The position numbers were made by a program, and so were the translations under genes. DNA of 59,804 nucleotides from Sedimentisphaerales bacterium (GTDB taxonomy: Bacteria > Planctomycetota > Phycisphaerae > Sedimentisphaerales > Anaerobacaceae): the NCBI GenBank assembly GCA_016927855.1, contig JAFGLV010000041.1, positions 1-59,804 on the forward strand, read 5' to 3'. Shown piece after piece: positions 34,463 to 42,758 of this stretch. A model generated the notes under the pieces. The model saw nothing but the letters and a program-made list of their open reading frames with translations, was not told the origin of the DNA and did not search any database. The first letter of the stretch is position 1. Each line of letters opens with the position of its first letter.

Positions 34463-35236
34463 TCAGTTCCTCGCGTACATCGTCTCTGCGCGGATTGTCT
34501 CGGCGGGACCGTTCAACGCGTCGCACGCGTCCAGCGCCGCCACGATCTCATCTTTGGCGGAGGCCGCGATATCGTAGACTACACCACCTCGCGCCTCGAA
34601 GTCTTTCGCGTAAGCCTCCCAACGCCGGTTGTAGCGCTCGATCGCGCTGCGATTGCGCTCGCTCTGTGTCTGTGCAGCTTGCACTACCTCGAGATTGCGG
34701 TACTTGATCACGAGATTCCTGTCAGAAAGGACAAAGGCGACACTGCCGGTCCCGTTCTCCATGCCCAGGAGATAATCGACCCGCGCGTCGCGAATTCCCT
34801 GCTCTGTCAGGTACTGACGGATGATGCGCATCCCATCGGTCTGGCTGATCCGCTCGCGTTCCTGCGCTGCGCGCGCTATCGTTCGATGCGCTTTGCCGAC
34901 GGAATACGTACGGTCCGCGCCGGTGTTCGGGTGTCGTTTGCACGGGGGATACACGGGCACGTACGCCGGCGCATAGGCGTAGTCGACCACGAGACCCGGA
35001 TTGCGATAGGTCAGCACGTGCGACGAAAACCGCGTGCCCGCATAGACCAGGCCCGGGTTACGATAGGTCAGCGCGTAGGATGAATACCTGACGCCGCCTG
35101 GGACCAGGCCCGAATGGCGGTAGCTGAAGGCATAAGAGGAGAAATGGACGCCGTCGTACAGTGAGCCGCGGTAGTATCCCTGACACAGACTCGGCGTCAG
35201 GACCGACAGCGCGACGAGAAGTGAAATCCGTTTCAT
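34463..35236 (-). CDS. Exported protein with three 19-residue SSYALTYRNPGLV repeats
   Basis: 257 residues. Signal peptide at residues 1-19 (cut near LCQG). Three consecutive 19-residue repeats at 29-47, 48-66 and 67-85 share the pattern [F/Y]SS[Y/H]xxxYRxxGLV. Then a short Pro/Tyr-rich linker and a charged helical region (about 115-257). No catalytic motif recognised. Similar repeat arrays occur in planctomycete proteins as far as I recall, but no function is known to me. AAAGGAG lies six bases before the ATG. Convergent with the CotH gene, 11 bp between stops. Confidence 0.75.
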   Translation of the reverse strand: MKRISLLVALSVLTPSLCQGYYRGSLYDGVHFSSYAFSYRHSGLVPGGVRYSSYALTYRNPGLVYAGTRFSSHVLTYRNPGLVVDYAYAPAYVPVYPPCKRHPNTGADRTYSVGKAHRTIARAAQERERISQTDGMRIIRQYLTEQGIRDARVDYLLGMENGTGSVAFVLSDRNLVIKYRNLEVVQAAQTQSERNRSAIERYNRRWEAYAKDFEARGGVVYDIAASAKDEIVAALDACDALNGPAETIRAETMYARN

Positions 35237-35342
35237 CAGTCGCTCCTTTAATCAAGTGTGAAGGTTTCCTCCTGAATCCGTCCTTCATCACCCTCTCCGC
35301 GGAGCTAGGTTGTCTGTCGCGCGTACCCTCCTTTCTTGATTC

Positions 35343-35360
35343 GATGGCCCGTGGGCCATC
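35343..35360. terminator. GATGGCCC-GT-GGGCCATC hairpin
   Basis: Perfect 8-bp stem with a two-base gap, 57 bp downstream of the NagB-family stop codon and before the next minus-strand gene. Lacks a T-run; likely a termination or 3'-end hairpin. Confidence 0.5.
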
Positions 35361-35416
35361 AGTGTGAGCTCTATCAGCGATTCTCTACGCCGGGACGTCG
35401 GCTGAGTTCTCCGCGC

Positions 35417-36163
35417 TTACGATTTGGCCGATAGCAGCGACGCTGCCGGTTTGTCGAGAAAGATGTGGCAGTCGTTGTGCGTCCGGAGGATTGAGGCCGG
35501 GCATGCCGGCGTAATGGGACCCTCCAGGGCATTCCTCACTGCTTCCGCTTTGCGCCGATCGGGCACGGTGACCACGATCCGCTTGCTCTTGAGAATCTGC
35601 CTGATGCCCATGGAGATCGCTCTATCAGGCACGTCTGCGAGCGTCTCGAACCAGCCTTCGCCAAGCTGCTGCCTGCGGCATTGCTCGTCGAGGCCGACAA
35701 CGAGGTAAGGCTCCTCCGTCTCGAAGTCAGCCGGCGGATCGTTGAAGGCCAGATGGCCGTTCTCGCCGATGCCGACGCACGCAACGTCGATCGGGTGAGC
35801 CAGAATGAGCGCTCCCAGCCTCGTGCACTCTTGCGCCGGGTCCTCAGCATCTCCGTTGACGAAATGCACTGCTTTGAGCGGGCGCACCTGGTCGACGAAG
35901 CGTTCCTTGAGGTATCTGCGAAAGCTGGCCGGATGGTCCGGCGCCAGGCCGATGTACTCATCGAGGTGGAACATGACGACTCTCGAGAAATCCACGTCTC
36001 TCGCGGCGGTCAGGTGGGCAAGCATCTCGAACTGGCTGGCGCCGGTCGCCAGGATGACATTGGCTTGGCCCCTCTCGGCGATGGCGCGCCGCATCGTCTC
36101 AGCCGCCCCAGACGCCGCAGCCCTTGCCATCTGCTCCTTCGTATCGTAGACGCACACATCCAT
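35417..36163 (-). CDS. NagB-family glucosamine-6-phosphate deaminase/isomerase
   Basis: 248 residues. Likely converts glucosamine-6-phosphate to fructose-6-phosphate and ammonia. Recognisable: [11 protein letters not shown] (phosphate loop), FHLDEYIGL, and [14 protein letters not shown] in the active site. In E. coli NagB the last motif reads NDGH with a catalytic Asp; here the position is Asn (ENGH), a form common in the broader family. The start at 36163 gives MDVCVY and has AAGGAG upstream. The gene stands alone on the minus strand. True substrate not certain; no other amino-sugar genes are adjacent. Confidence 0.78.
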   Translation of the reverse strand: MDVCVYDTKEQMARAAASGAAETMRRAIAERGQANVILATGASQFEMLAHLTAARDVDFSRVVMFHLDEYIGLAPDHPASFRRYLKERFVDQVRPLKAVHFVNGDAEDPAQECTRLGALILAHPIDVACVGIGENGHLAFNDPPADFETEEPYLVVGLDEQCRRQQLGEGWFETLADVPDRAISMGIRQILKSKRIVVTVPDRRKAEAVRNALEGPITPACPASILRTHNDCHIFLDKPAASLLSAKS

Positions 36164-36358
36164 GGCTGTGCCCTTGCTCCTTGCGAATCTCCGCCTCCCA
36201 TCGTAGGGCACGAGCGTGACTGTGTCAACGCCACTTGCGGGGAGCGTTGCGAAGCGATAAGCGCCGGGAATTGTCTTGCACGGTCCGCCTCGCCAGCTCT
36301 ATAAATGAGCGGCGGGGGGACAGGAGACTTCGTGTCTGGGTGAATCAGGAGATTGGCT

Positions 36359-37543
36359 GTGAAGTCCACACTGTGCGTTCTGTTCTGTCTGTCTCTGACG
36401 ATGTCGTTGTCGTGCCCTTGTTTGCGTGCAGATGAACCGCAGCTTTGCGTGGGGAACTACCAGACCGAGGAACAGGCCGTCGAGCAACTCGCGCGCTTTG
36501 CGCAGACCTACTCCAGCCGGGCCGAATGGCAAGAGCGGGCACGCGGGATTCGCGATGGCATTCTGCGCGGTGCAGGATTGCTGCCTCTGCCCGACAGGTG
36601 CCCATTGAAGCCGTTTGTGCACAGCCGCCGGCAACACGCCGGTTATAGCGTCGCGAATGTCGCCTTCGAGAGCCTGCCAGGCGTTTTCGTCACGGGCAAC
36701 CTGTACCGTCCGACTGCCGGCGCCGGGCCTTTTGCCGGTGTGCTTTGTACGCATGGGCATTGGAACGACCCGGATGACTATGGGCGCTTCCGGCCGGACA
36801 TGCAGAGACGCTGTGCCACGCTCGCGCGCATGGGCGCCGTCGTGCTCGCGATCGACATGGTCGGCTACGGTGATTGGGCCAACGCCGGCTGGCAACACAA
36901 GCGACCTGATGCGCTTAAGCTCCAACTCTGGAATTGCATCCGCGCGATCGACTTTCTGACCTCGTTGGAGAAGGTGGATCCGAGGCGCTTGGCCGTCACC
37001 GGCGCTTCCGGCGGTGGGACGCAGACGCTGTTGCTGACGGCTGTAGACGACCGCATCGCGGTCTCCGTGCCGGTCGTGATGGTCTCGGCGCACTTCTTCG
37101 GCGGCTGTGTTTGCGAGAGCGGCATGCCCATCCACAAGAGCCGCACCCACGAGACGAACAACACCGAGATCGCCGCTCTGGCGGCGCCGCGACCCCAACT
37201 GATTATCTCCGACGGCGCCGACTGGACGAAGAACGTGCCACACGTCGAGTTTCCGTACATCCGCAACGTCTACCGCCTGTATGGCGCCGAGGACCGTGTG
37301 GCGAACCTGCACCTGCCCGACGAAGGTCACGACTACGGCTGGTCCAAACGCGTCGGCGCCTACAAATTTCTTGCCAAGCACCTGGGCTTGTCGCTGGGAG
37401 ATGTCATCGACCGTGACGGCCGGATCGACGAAAGCCCGGTCGTGATCGAGCCCAAAGAAAACCTGTATGTCCTCAACGCCGAACACCCGCGTCCCTCGCA
37501 CGCCGTCAGGCCTGACGCAGACGCTCTGCCTTGGCATCGGTAG
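36359..37543 (+). CDS. Secreted alpha/beta-hydrolase, acetyl-xylan-esterase-like
   Basis: 394 residues with a signal peptide (residues 1-24, cut near CLRADE). The nucleophile elbow GASGGGT (Ser in the middle) and HGHWNDPDDYGR at the oxyanion side place it in the alpha/beta-hydrolase family of acetyl xylan esterase/dipeptidyl-peptidase relatives; LHLPDEGHDYGWSK provides the His. Probably acts in the periplasm on acylated sugars or similar. The GTG at 36359 is preferred to TTG at 36353 because CAGGAG lies seven bases upstream. Convergent with the transporter gene. Confidence 0.82.
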   Translation: MKSTLCVLFCLSLTMSLSCPCLRADEPQLCVGNYQTEEQAVEQLARFAQTYSSRAEWQERARGIRDGILRGAGLLPLPDRCPLKPFVHSRRQHAGYSVANVAFESLPGVFVTGNLYRPTAGAGPFAGVLCTHGHWNDPDDYGRFRPDMQRRCATLARMGAVVLAIDMVGYGDWANAGWQHKRPDALKLQLWNCIRAIDFLTSLEKVDPRRLAVTGASGGGTQTLLLTAVDDRIAVSVPVVMVSAHFFGGCVCESGMPIHKSRTHETNNTEIAALAAPRPQLIISDGADWTKNVPHVEFPYIRNVYRLYGAEDRVANLHLPDEGHDYGWSKRVGAYKFLAKHLGLSLGDVIDRDGRIDESPVVIEPKENLYVLNAEHPRPSHAVRPDADALPWHR

Positions 37544-37544
37544 G

Positions 37545-37562
37545 GATGCGAGGCTTCGCATC
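37545..37562. terminator. Bidirectional hairpin between convergent genes
   Basis: GATGCGA (37545-37551) and TCGCATC (37556-37562), 7-bp perfect stem, loop GGCT, in the 31-bp gap between the stop codons of the hydrolase and transporter genes. Confidence 0.65.
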
Positions 37563-37574
37563 TCTGCTGAGGAG

Positions 37575-39788
37575 TCAGGCGAAAACGTCGGCTTCGCCGC
37601 TGGAGTGGATCAGGATCGTGGTTGGCATGGGGGCAAGTAAAGCGTCGAGACGCTCGTACAGCTCGGCGTGAGTCTCGTTCTCAGAAGGCTGCATGCCCAG
37701 GAAGACGACGTCGGCGCCGCCGGAGTGACGTCGGAAGACCTGCGGGAAGGGATCGGTCGAGACGATGACCTCCGCTTCGGCGCGGATGCGAGCGGCTTCG
37801 ATCAGCGACATCACCGCTTCGCGTGATGATTCATAGCCGGCGGTGTCCCGGATCGCACGCAGGACCCGCACCCGGCTGTTGCGCCATTCCCAGTTGAGCG
37901 TCAGCAGGTGCGCGAGGGTCGCCATGAGCGAGCCGTTCTCGCGGCCTCTCCACCACAGGTCGATCTGCCTGCGGTTGCGGTGCTCCGACGGCAAACCCTT
38001 GTCCACGACGATCGCGACGCTCTTGCCCAACGCGGCGATATTCCAGACGTGACGGAACATCGCTTCGGCGCGCTCGGCGCTGCGCGGCCAGCCGAACAGC
38101 ACGGTGTTCGGCTTGAGCGGGCCGATCGAATGGGCCTGCGCCAATGTGCGGATGCCTTCGTCGACGTCCTCAGCGAACACGACCTCCGGGAAGACCGCCA
38201 GCGCGTTGGTCTTCAGGAAGGTGTCCATGGCGGAGCGCAGGCTTTCGACGCGTCCGGCGAAGGTCTCGAGATCGCCTGAGATGACTTGGGCGGCCGTGAC
38301 CAGACCTCGTCCACCTTCCATCCAGGTCGCGTACTTGATCAGCGTCATGTGTGTCTGCGTGTTGCCGGCCATGACCAGGAACGTGGGGCGCCAGTTCTTC
38401 GGATGCGGCGCCATCCCGCGCAGCTTCTGAAGTGTGCGTACCGCGAGGGCATACTGGAAGCCGCGACGCGCATCGCCGAACGCCGCGCGGAAGACCCGAC
38501 GGCTCAGGAACGCATAGATGCCTGCGATAATCAGGACTGCCACGAGCGCCGCCATGGGATCGATCAGCGCCATGGCGCCCAGGCATGCGATGAAGCCGAG
38601 CAGGGACGTGCTCCAGTGAAACCAGCGGAACTTCGGGCGGAACGACGGGTTGGCGCCGAACGATTCGACGAAGGCGGCCAGGTTGATCATACCGTACGTG
38701 CCCAGAAAGAACATCGTGACAATCGAAGCGATGACGTCGAATGCGCCCATGTCCGTCTGTCCGCCTGCGAGCACAATGACGACCAGAGTCAGACCCAGCG
38801 TGAGCACGAGCCCGATGCGCGGCTCGTCCTTGTCCTTCGAGCCTCTGCCGAAAATGCCGAGCGACAGGAAGATCCGATCGCGCGCTAACGCTTGCAGCAC
38901 GCGCGGTGCGCCCAGGAACGAGCCGACGGCGCTGGAAATGGTTGCGGCAAAGACGCCGCCGATGACGAGAAATCCGGTCCCGAGCAGCGCGTTACTCACC
39001 AGCATCTCGAACGGCTTGCCCACGAGGTCGGCGCGCTGTTGGGAGCCGCCGCACAGGACGATCTCGAGCAGGTACACAACGAAACCGACGCCGATCGCGG
39101 CCATCGTGCCGCGCACCAGCGACCTGGCAGGGTCCTTCAGGTCGCCCGACATATTCACGCCGGCCAGGATGCCGGTAACCGCGGGAAAGTAAACCGCGAA
39201 CATCGCCCAGAAGCCGATGGTCGGCTTCGTATAGGCCGGACCGAGGTTGGCGCGGAACACCTCTGGATCGAACAGAGCCAGCGCGCCGCCAAGGAATGAG
39301 ACGATCGCGAGCGCCAGGAGCGTCATCACCACGTATTGGAAGCGGATTGCGGCGCCGGAACTGACCAGGTTCACGCTGAAAAGAATGACCGCGGTAGCGA
39401 GTGCGATCGGCATGAACCACGCGCCCAGGCTCGGGAAGCTGGAGACCACTGAGTTCGTAAAGCCCAGGATGTAAAACGGAACCGACAGCGCCTGCGCCAG
39501 GAATAGCGCCAGACCGATGGAGCCGCCGAACTGCGGACCCAAGGCGCGCGAGATCAGAAAATACGCTCCGCCCCCCGAGACAGGCGTATTGGTTGCGATG
39601 GCGCTCATGGAAACCGCCGTCAGCAGGCAGATCGCCTCGGCGGCCACCAGAATCAGCAGCGCATTGCGGATGCCGGCTTCGCCGATGACGTACCCGGCGC
39701 GGAGGAACATGATGACGCCGAGGATGGTGAGGATCGACGGCGTGAACACCCCGGCGAAGGTGCTGAACTGGTTACCTTTCTGGCCCAT
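37575..39788 (-). CDS. SLC12-type cation-chloride cotransporter
   Basis: 737 residues. Twelve or so membrane helices fill residues 10-470, in the amino-acid/polyamine/cation-chloride (APC) fold: FTPSILTILGVIMFLRAGYVIG and NTPVSGGGAYFLISRALG are signature first helices of the SLC12 family. The C-terminal ~270 residues form a soluble domain (FLVMAGNTQTHMTLIKYATW, VDKGLPSEHRNRRQIDLWWRG) of the SLC12 type. Likely moves K+ or Na+ with Cl-. The ATG at 39788 (MGQKGNQFS) is used; the longer frame would add 48 residues translated from a repeat. Stand-alone gene. Confidence 0.85.
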   Translation of the reverse strand: MGQKGNQFSTFAGVFTPSILTILGVIMFLRAGYVIGEAGIRNALLILVAAEAICLLTAVSMSAIATNTPVSGGGAYFLISRALGPQFGGSIGLALFLAQALSVPFYILGFTNSVVSSFPSLGAWFMPIALATAVILFSVNLVSSGAAIRFQYVVMTLLALAIVSFLGGALALFDPEVFRANLGPAYTKPTIGFWAMFAVYFPAVTGILAGVNMSGDLKDPARSLVRGTMAAIGVGFVVYLLEIVLCGGSQQRADLVGKPFEMLVSNALLGTGFLVIGGVFAATISSAVGSFLGAPRVLQALARDRIFLSLGIFGRGSKDKDEPRIGLVLTLGLTLVVIVLAGGQTDMGAFDVIASIVTMFFLGTYGMINLAAFVESFGANPSFRPKFRWFHWSTSLLGFIACLGAMALIDPMAALVAVLIIAGIYAFLSRRVFRAAFGDARRGFQYALAVRTLQKLRGMAPHPKNWRPTFLVMAGNTQTHMTLIKYATWMEGGRGLVTAAQVISGDLETFAGRVESLRSAMDTFLKTNALAVFPEVVFAEDVDEGIRTLAQAHSIGPLKPNTVLFGWPRSAERAEAMFRHVWNIAALGKSVAIVVDKGLPSEHRNRRQIDLWWRGRENGSLMATLAHLLTLNWEWRNSRVRVLRAIRDTAGYESSREAVMSLIEAARIRAEAEVIVSTDPFPQVFRRHSGGADVVFLGMQPSENETHAELYERLDALLAPMPTTILIHSSGEADVFA

Positions 39789-39840
39789 AGCCACCCGAGC
39801 GTACGATATCTTTGGACGGTCTGTCCAGCGGTCGCCGTTT

Positions 39841-39893
39841 GGAGTTCCGCTTTCAGGCGGTCCGGGCCCGCGTAAACGCGGAACCCCGAACCT
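39841..39893. repeat. GTTCCGC...GCGGAAC inverted repeat element
   Basis: GTTCCGC (39844-39850) and GCGGAAC (39878-39884) flank GGCGGTCCGGGCCCGCG. This resembles other short GC-rich hairpin repeats found dispersed in bacterial genomes and lies upstream of the transporter gene. Confidence 0.5.
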
Positions 39894-39951
39894 GCCGTGT
39901 CGTGAGCTCCGCCTCCTCCAGGCTGAAGCCACTCATGTGCACACATAGATC

Positions 39952-39990
39952 ACCATGAAAATCTTCCATCGCAAGGAGAATTTTCATGGT
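39952..39990. terminator. ACCATGAAAAT hairpin downstream of scpB
   Basis: ACCATGAAAAT (39952-39962) and ATTTTCATGGT (39980-39990) pair perfectly across a 17-base loop that itself contains TTCC/GGA. Lies 37-75 bp after the scpB stop and before the transporter; may be the operon terminator. Confidence 0.55.
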
Positions 39991-40026
39991 AGATTGGCAT
40001 GCCAGGCAGCCGCAGTTGGCTGCAAT

Positions 40027-40710
40027 TCACCCTCGATCGGGGTTCTTGAGCTCTTCGGCCTTGGGTAGGTCCTTGAGGGAGTTGAGGCCGAATACCTCCA
40101 GGAACTTGCGGGTCGTGCCGTAGAGCATGGGCCGGCCCAGGATCTCGGCGCGGCCGACGATCTTGACCAGGCCCTTATACATGAGACTGCGAATCACCTC
40201 CCCGACCGCAACGCCTCGAATCGCTTCGATATCCGCGCGGATGACCGGCTGCTTATAGGCGATGATCGCGAGCGTCTCCATCGCGGCGGGACTTAGCTTG
40301 CTGTCACTGCGCGCCCGCAGCATCTTCCGCAGCCAGTTGTTGTAGACGCTCCTGGTCAGCATCTGATTGCCGCCGGCGATCTGCTCGATGCGAAAGGCGT
40401 TGTGGTTCTGCTCGTACTTGGCGTTGAGAGCGGCGATGCAATCGTGGACCTGCTTGGCGGTCGTCTCGACGATGCTCGCCAGCCGCCTATCCGTCAGTGG
40501 CTCATCGCTGGCGAACAGCACCGCCTCGATGACCGACTCAATCGTCGGGGCTTCGGATTGCGGATTTTCGATTTCGGATTGCGGATTTGTCAAGTCTTCG
40601 CTTGCGGATGCGTCCTCGGTCTGGTCGTTCTCCGGCGTCTTTGCCTCGTCCTCTGGATTCAATTCGCAATCCGCAGTCGGCAATCCGCAATCGTTCCGTT
40701 CGTCGGTCAT
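40027..40710 (-). CDS. scpB: Segregation and condensation protein B
   Basis: 227 residues. ScpB bridges ScpA and SMC in chromosome condensation. The winged-helix core starts at about residue 56: IESVIEAVLFASDEPLTDRR, then LSPAAMETLAIIAYKQP and RGVAVGEVIRSLMYKGLVKI, all standard. The first 55 residues are unusual: the stretches near residues 5-17 and 41-53 (TNPQSEIENPQSE) are encoded by word-type repeats at 40660-40693 and 40552-40590. The start at 40710 overlaps the stop of the preceding gene (ATGA), which confirms that the repeats are inside the gene. scpA is not beside it. Confidence 0.9.
   Translation of the reverse strand: MTDERNDCGLPTADCELNPEDEAKTPENDQTEDASASEDLTNPQSEIENPQSEAPTIESVIEAVLFASDEPLTDRRLASIVETTAKQVHDCIAALNAKYEQNHNAFRIEQIAGGNQMLTRSVYNNWLRKMLRARSDSKLSPAAMETLAIIAYKQPVIRADIEAIRGVAVGEVIRSLMYKGLVKIVGRAEILGRPMLYGTTRKFLEVFGLNSLKDLPKAEELKNPDRG
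40552..40693. repeat. CGGATTGCGGATTT word repeats inside scpB
   Basis: Two tracts, 40552-40590 and 40660-40693, made of GCGGATT / AATCCGC words, the same family as the intergenic word repeats, here translated in frame. Confidence 0.7.
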
Positions 40711-41819
40711 ATCGCCTTCCATGTGAATGGGTCCGCGTCCTTCCTGCTGACCTTGATGGTCACGTCCTTCATCCGGTCCTTCAGTTGGGCGGCCAGCTTC
40801 TTGAGCATGAACCGCTCGGAGACGGTATGGCTCAGGCAGATGCAGGTCAGCCCGGCCTCCTGGGCAGCCAGCGCCCGATGGTGCTGCAATTCGCCGGTCA
40901 GGTACAGATCGACTCCGCCCGCGATCACGGCGTTGATGATGGAGCCGCACGTGCCCGCGCAAACTGCCGCGGTCTTGACCAGCTTGTTCGGATCGCCCAC
41001 GAGGCCGACCGCTTTGGCTCCGGTGCGCTGCTTGATCTGCTCGATGAGCTTGCCGACCCGCGTCGGTTTGCTCAGCCTGCCGATCCGGCCCAGACCGAAC
41101 GTGTTTCCATACCCGAAAAGCTTGAGAATGTCAAACGCGGGCGTCTCGTAGGGATGGGCTGCCTTCATCGCCGCGATGACTGTTTCGAGTCTGTCAACCG
41201 GCACGATCGTCTCGAACCGAATCTCCTCGACCGTCTCCAACTCTCCCTGTCTGCCGATGGTGGGCTTGGCGCCGCGCATCGGCAGGAAAGTCCCGGTCCC
41301 GTCGGTATGGAAACTGCACTTCTGATAGTTGCCGATGATCCCGGCGCCTGCGGCGAAAACCGCGTTCGCTACTTTCGCCAGTGCCTCGACCGGCACGAAG
41401 ACGACGAGCTTGCAGTCCTCCTGCGGCGTGTACTCAACGTAGTCGCCCAATGGTTTGGCGTTCTCGATGCCCAGCATTTCCGCCAGACCGTCATTGACGC
41501 CTCCCGGCACGACGTCCAGCGCGGTGTGGATGGAGAAAACCGCGATGTTCGAGCGGATCAGCTCGTAGACGATGGCAGTTGGTCCGTCGGCGCGGATGTG
41601 TTTGAGCCCATCCCATATCACGGGATGATAGCTGAGGATCAGGTCTGCCTTGAGCTTCTTCGCCTCTGCGAGGACGGCTTTGGTCACGTCGATCGTCAGC
41701 AGCACGTTCCGCAGCGGCCGCTCAGGGTCTCCCACCAGCAGGCCCACGTTGTCCCAGCTCTGCGCCAGGCCGAGCGGCGCGATCTGCTCGACGACCGCCG
41801 CGATGTCCTTGATCTTCAT
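40707..41819 (-). CDS. Nif3-like dinuclear metal centre protein
   Basis: 370 residues, of the YbgI/YqfO (GTP cyclohydrolase type I-like, NIF3) family. Metal ligands are visible in SYHPVIWDG, HTALDVVPGGVND and the C-terminal SHTVSERFM. The middle insert (GNYQKCSFHTDGTGTF) is the PII-like module found in longer members. The family is conserved but its reaction is unproven. The start at 41819 overlaps the preceding stop (ATGA), as does its stop with the next start; it is co-translated in the operon. AGAGGCAGG lies before the ATG. Confidence 0.9.
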   Translation of the reverse strand: MKIKDIAAVVEQIAPLGLAQSWDNVGLLVGDPERPLRNVLLTIDVTKAVLAEAKKLKADLILSYHPVIWDGLKHIRADGPTAIVYELIRSNIAVFSIHTALDVVPGGVNDGLAEMLGIENAKPLGDYVEYTPQEDCKLVVFVPVEALAKVANAVFAAGAGIIGNYQKCSFHTDGTGTFLPMRGAKPTIGRQGELETVEEIRFETIVPVDRLETVIAAMKAAHPYETPAFDILKLFGYGNTFGLGRIGRLSKPTRVGKLIEQIKQRTGAKAVGLVGDPNKLVKTAAVCAGTCGSIINAVIAGGVDLYLTGELQHHRALAAQEAGLTCICLSHTVSERFMLKKLAAQLKDRMKDVTIKVSRKDADPFTWKAI

Positions 41820-42724
41820 GCCTGCCTCTCTTCGGTGTCTTTGGGTGTGGATGGCGTCTCGCCAGGCTCGCCGCCGCACTCGGTTTCGATCGCGCGCAGG
41901 AACTCCTCTCTCAGCCTGCTCGTCAGAGGGCCCACCTGGGCGTCACCGACATTGTGCCGCTCTACCGCGACGACAGGCAGGACTTCCATGATGACGTTGG
42001 TCAGGAAGATCTCGTCGGCTTCGAGCACGTCGGAGATGTGCAGGTCCTTTTCGACCAGGTCGATCGACTGCCGGGCCGCGATCTCGCAGATCGTCTTCCT
42101 CGCGATCCCAGGTAACACCGGTGTTCCCACCGGCGGCGTCTGCAGAACCGAGTGCTTGACCAGGAAGACGTTGCTGACACACCCTTCCGCCAGGCGGTTG
42201 TCTGTCGTGAACCACAGGGCTTCGGCGGCACGCTTCTGGCGGGCCAGGGTCAGCGCCAGCAGGCGCGGATAGTAGTTCGTCGTCTTGTGGCTGGCGATCG
42301 GATCGGTTGGGTTCTGGCGATAAGGGCACAGCGCGACGGTCACGCCGGAGCGGTAGAACTCGGGCGGATAATGTTGCAGCCGCGTCGCCGTGACCAGCAG
42401 GGTTGGCTCGTGCTCATCGGCGGTCTCTCCAATCGGACCGTTGGTCAGCGTCAAGCGTAGTCGAGCCTCGGCCAGTTCATTCGCGCGCAGCACGCGGTTG
42501 ACCGCCTCGGTGAGGAATTCCTTCTCGAAGCTGTGATTGATCGACAGGGCGGTCGCGCTGCGACAGAGCCGGTCCAGATGGTCCTGCAGGCGGAAAACCA
42601 CGCCATTGTGGCTGCGCATCGTCTCGAAGAGACCGGCGCCGTAGAGCAGTCCGCTATCGGTTGCGGCCACGCGCGCCTGCTCGACATCGACCAGCTTGTC
42701 GTTCAGAAACACCTTCTCGGGCAT
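41816..42724 (-). CDS. pabC: Aminodeoxychorismate lyase (class IV aminotransferase fold)
   Basis: 302 residues, PLP fold type IV. The PLP Lys is in SHKTTNYYPRLLA; GLLYGAGLFETMR at the N-terminus and LAEGCVSNVFLV near the middle are the family blocks. Branched-chain aminotransferase is possible by fold, but the pabB gene immediately upstream in the same operon favours aminodeoxychorismate lyase, which releases 4-aminobenzoate for folate synthesis. AAGGA lies four bases before the ATG at 42724. Confidence 0.82.
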   Translation of the reverse strand: MPEKVFLNDKLVDVEQARVAATDSGLLYGAGLFETMRSHNGVVFRLQDHLDRLCRSATALSINHSFEKEFLTEAVNRVLRANELAEARLRLTLTNGPIGETADEHEPTLLVTATRLQHYPPEFYRSGVTVALCPYRQNPTDPIASHKTTNYYPRLLALTLARQKRAAEALWFTTDNRLAEGCVSNVFLVKHSVLQTPPVGTPVLPGIARKTICEIAARQSIDLVEKDLHISDVLEADEIFLTNVIMEVLPVVAVERHNVGDAQVGPLTSRLREEFLRAIETECGGEPGETPSTPKDTEERQA

Positions 42725-42758
42725 AGCGTCCTTCACCGGGAGACGGACGTCTCCGCTC

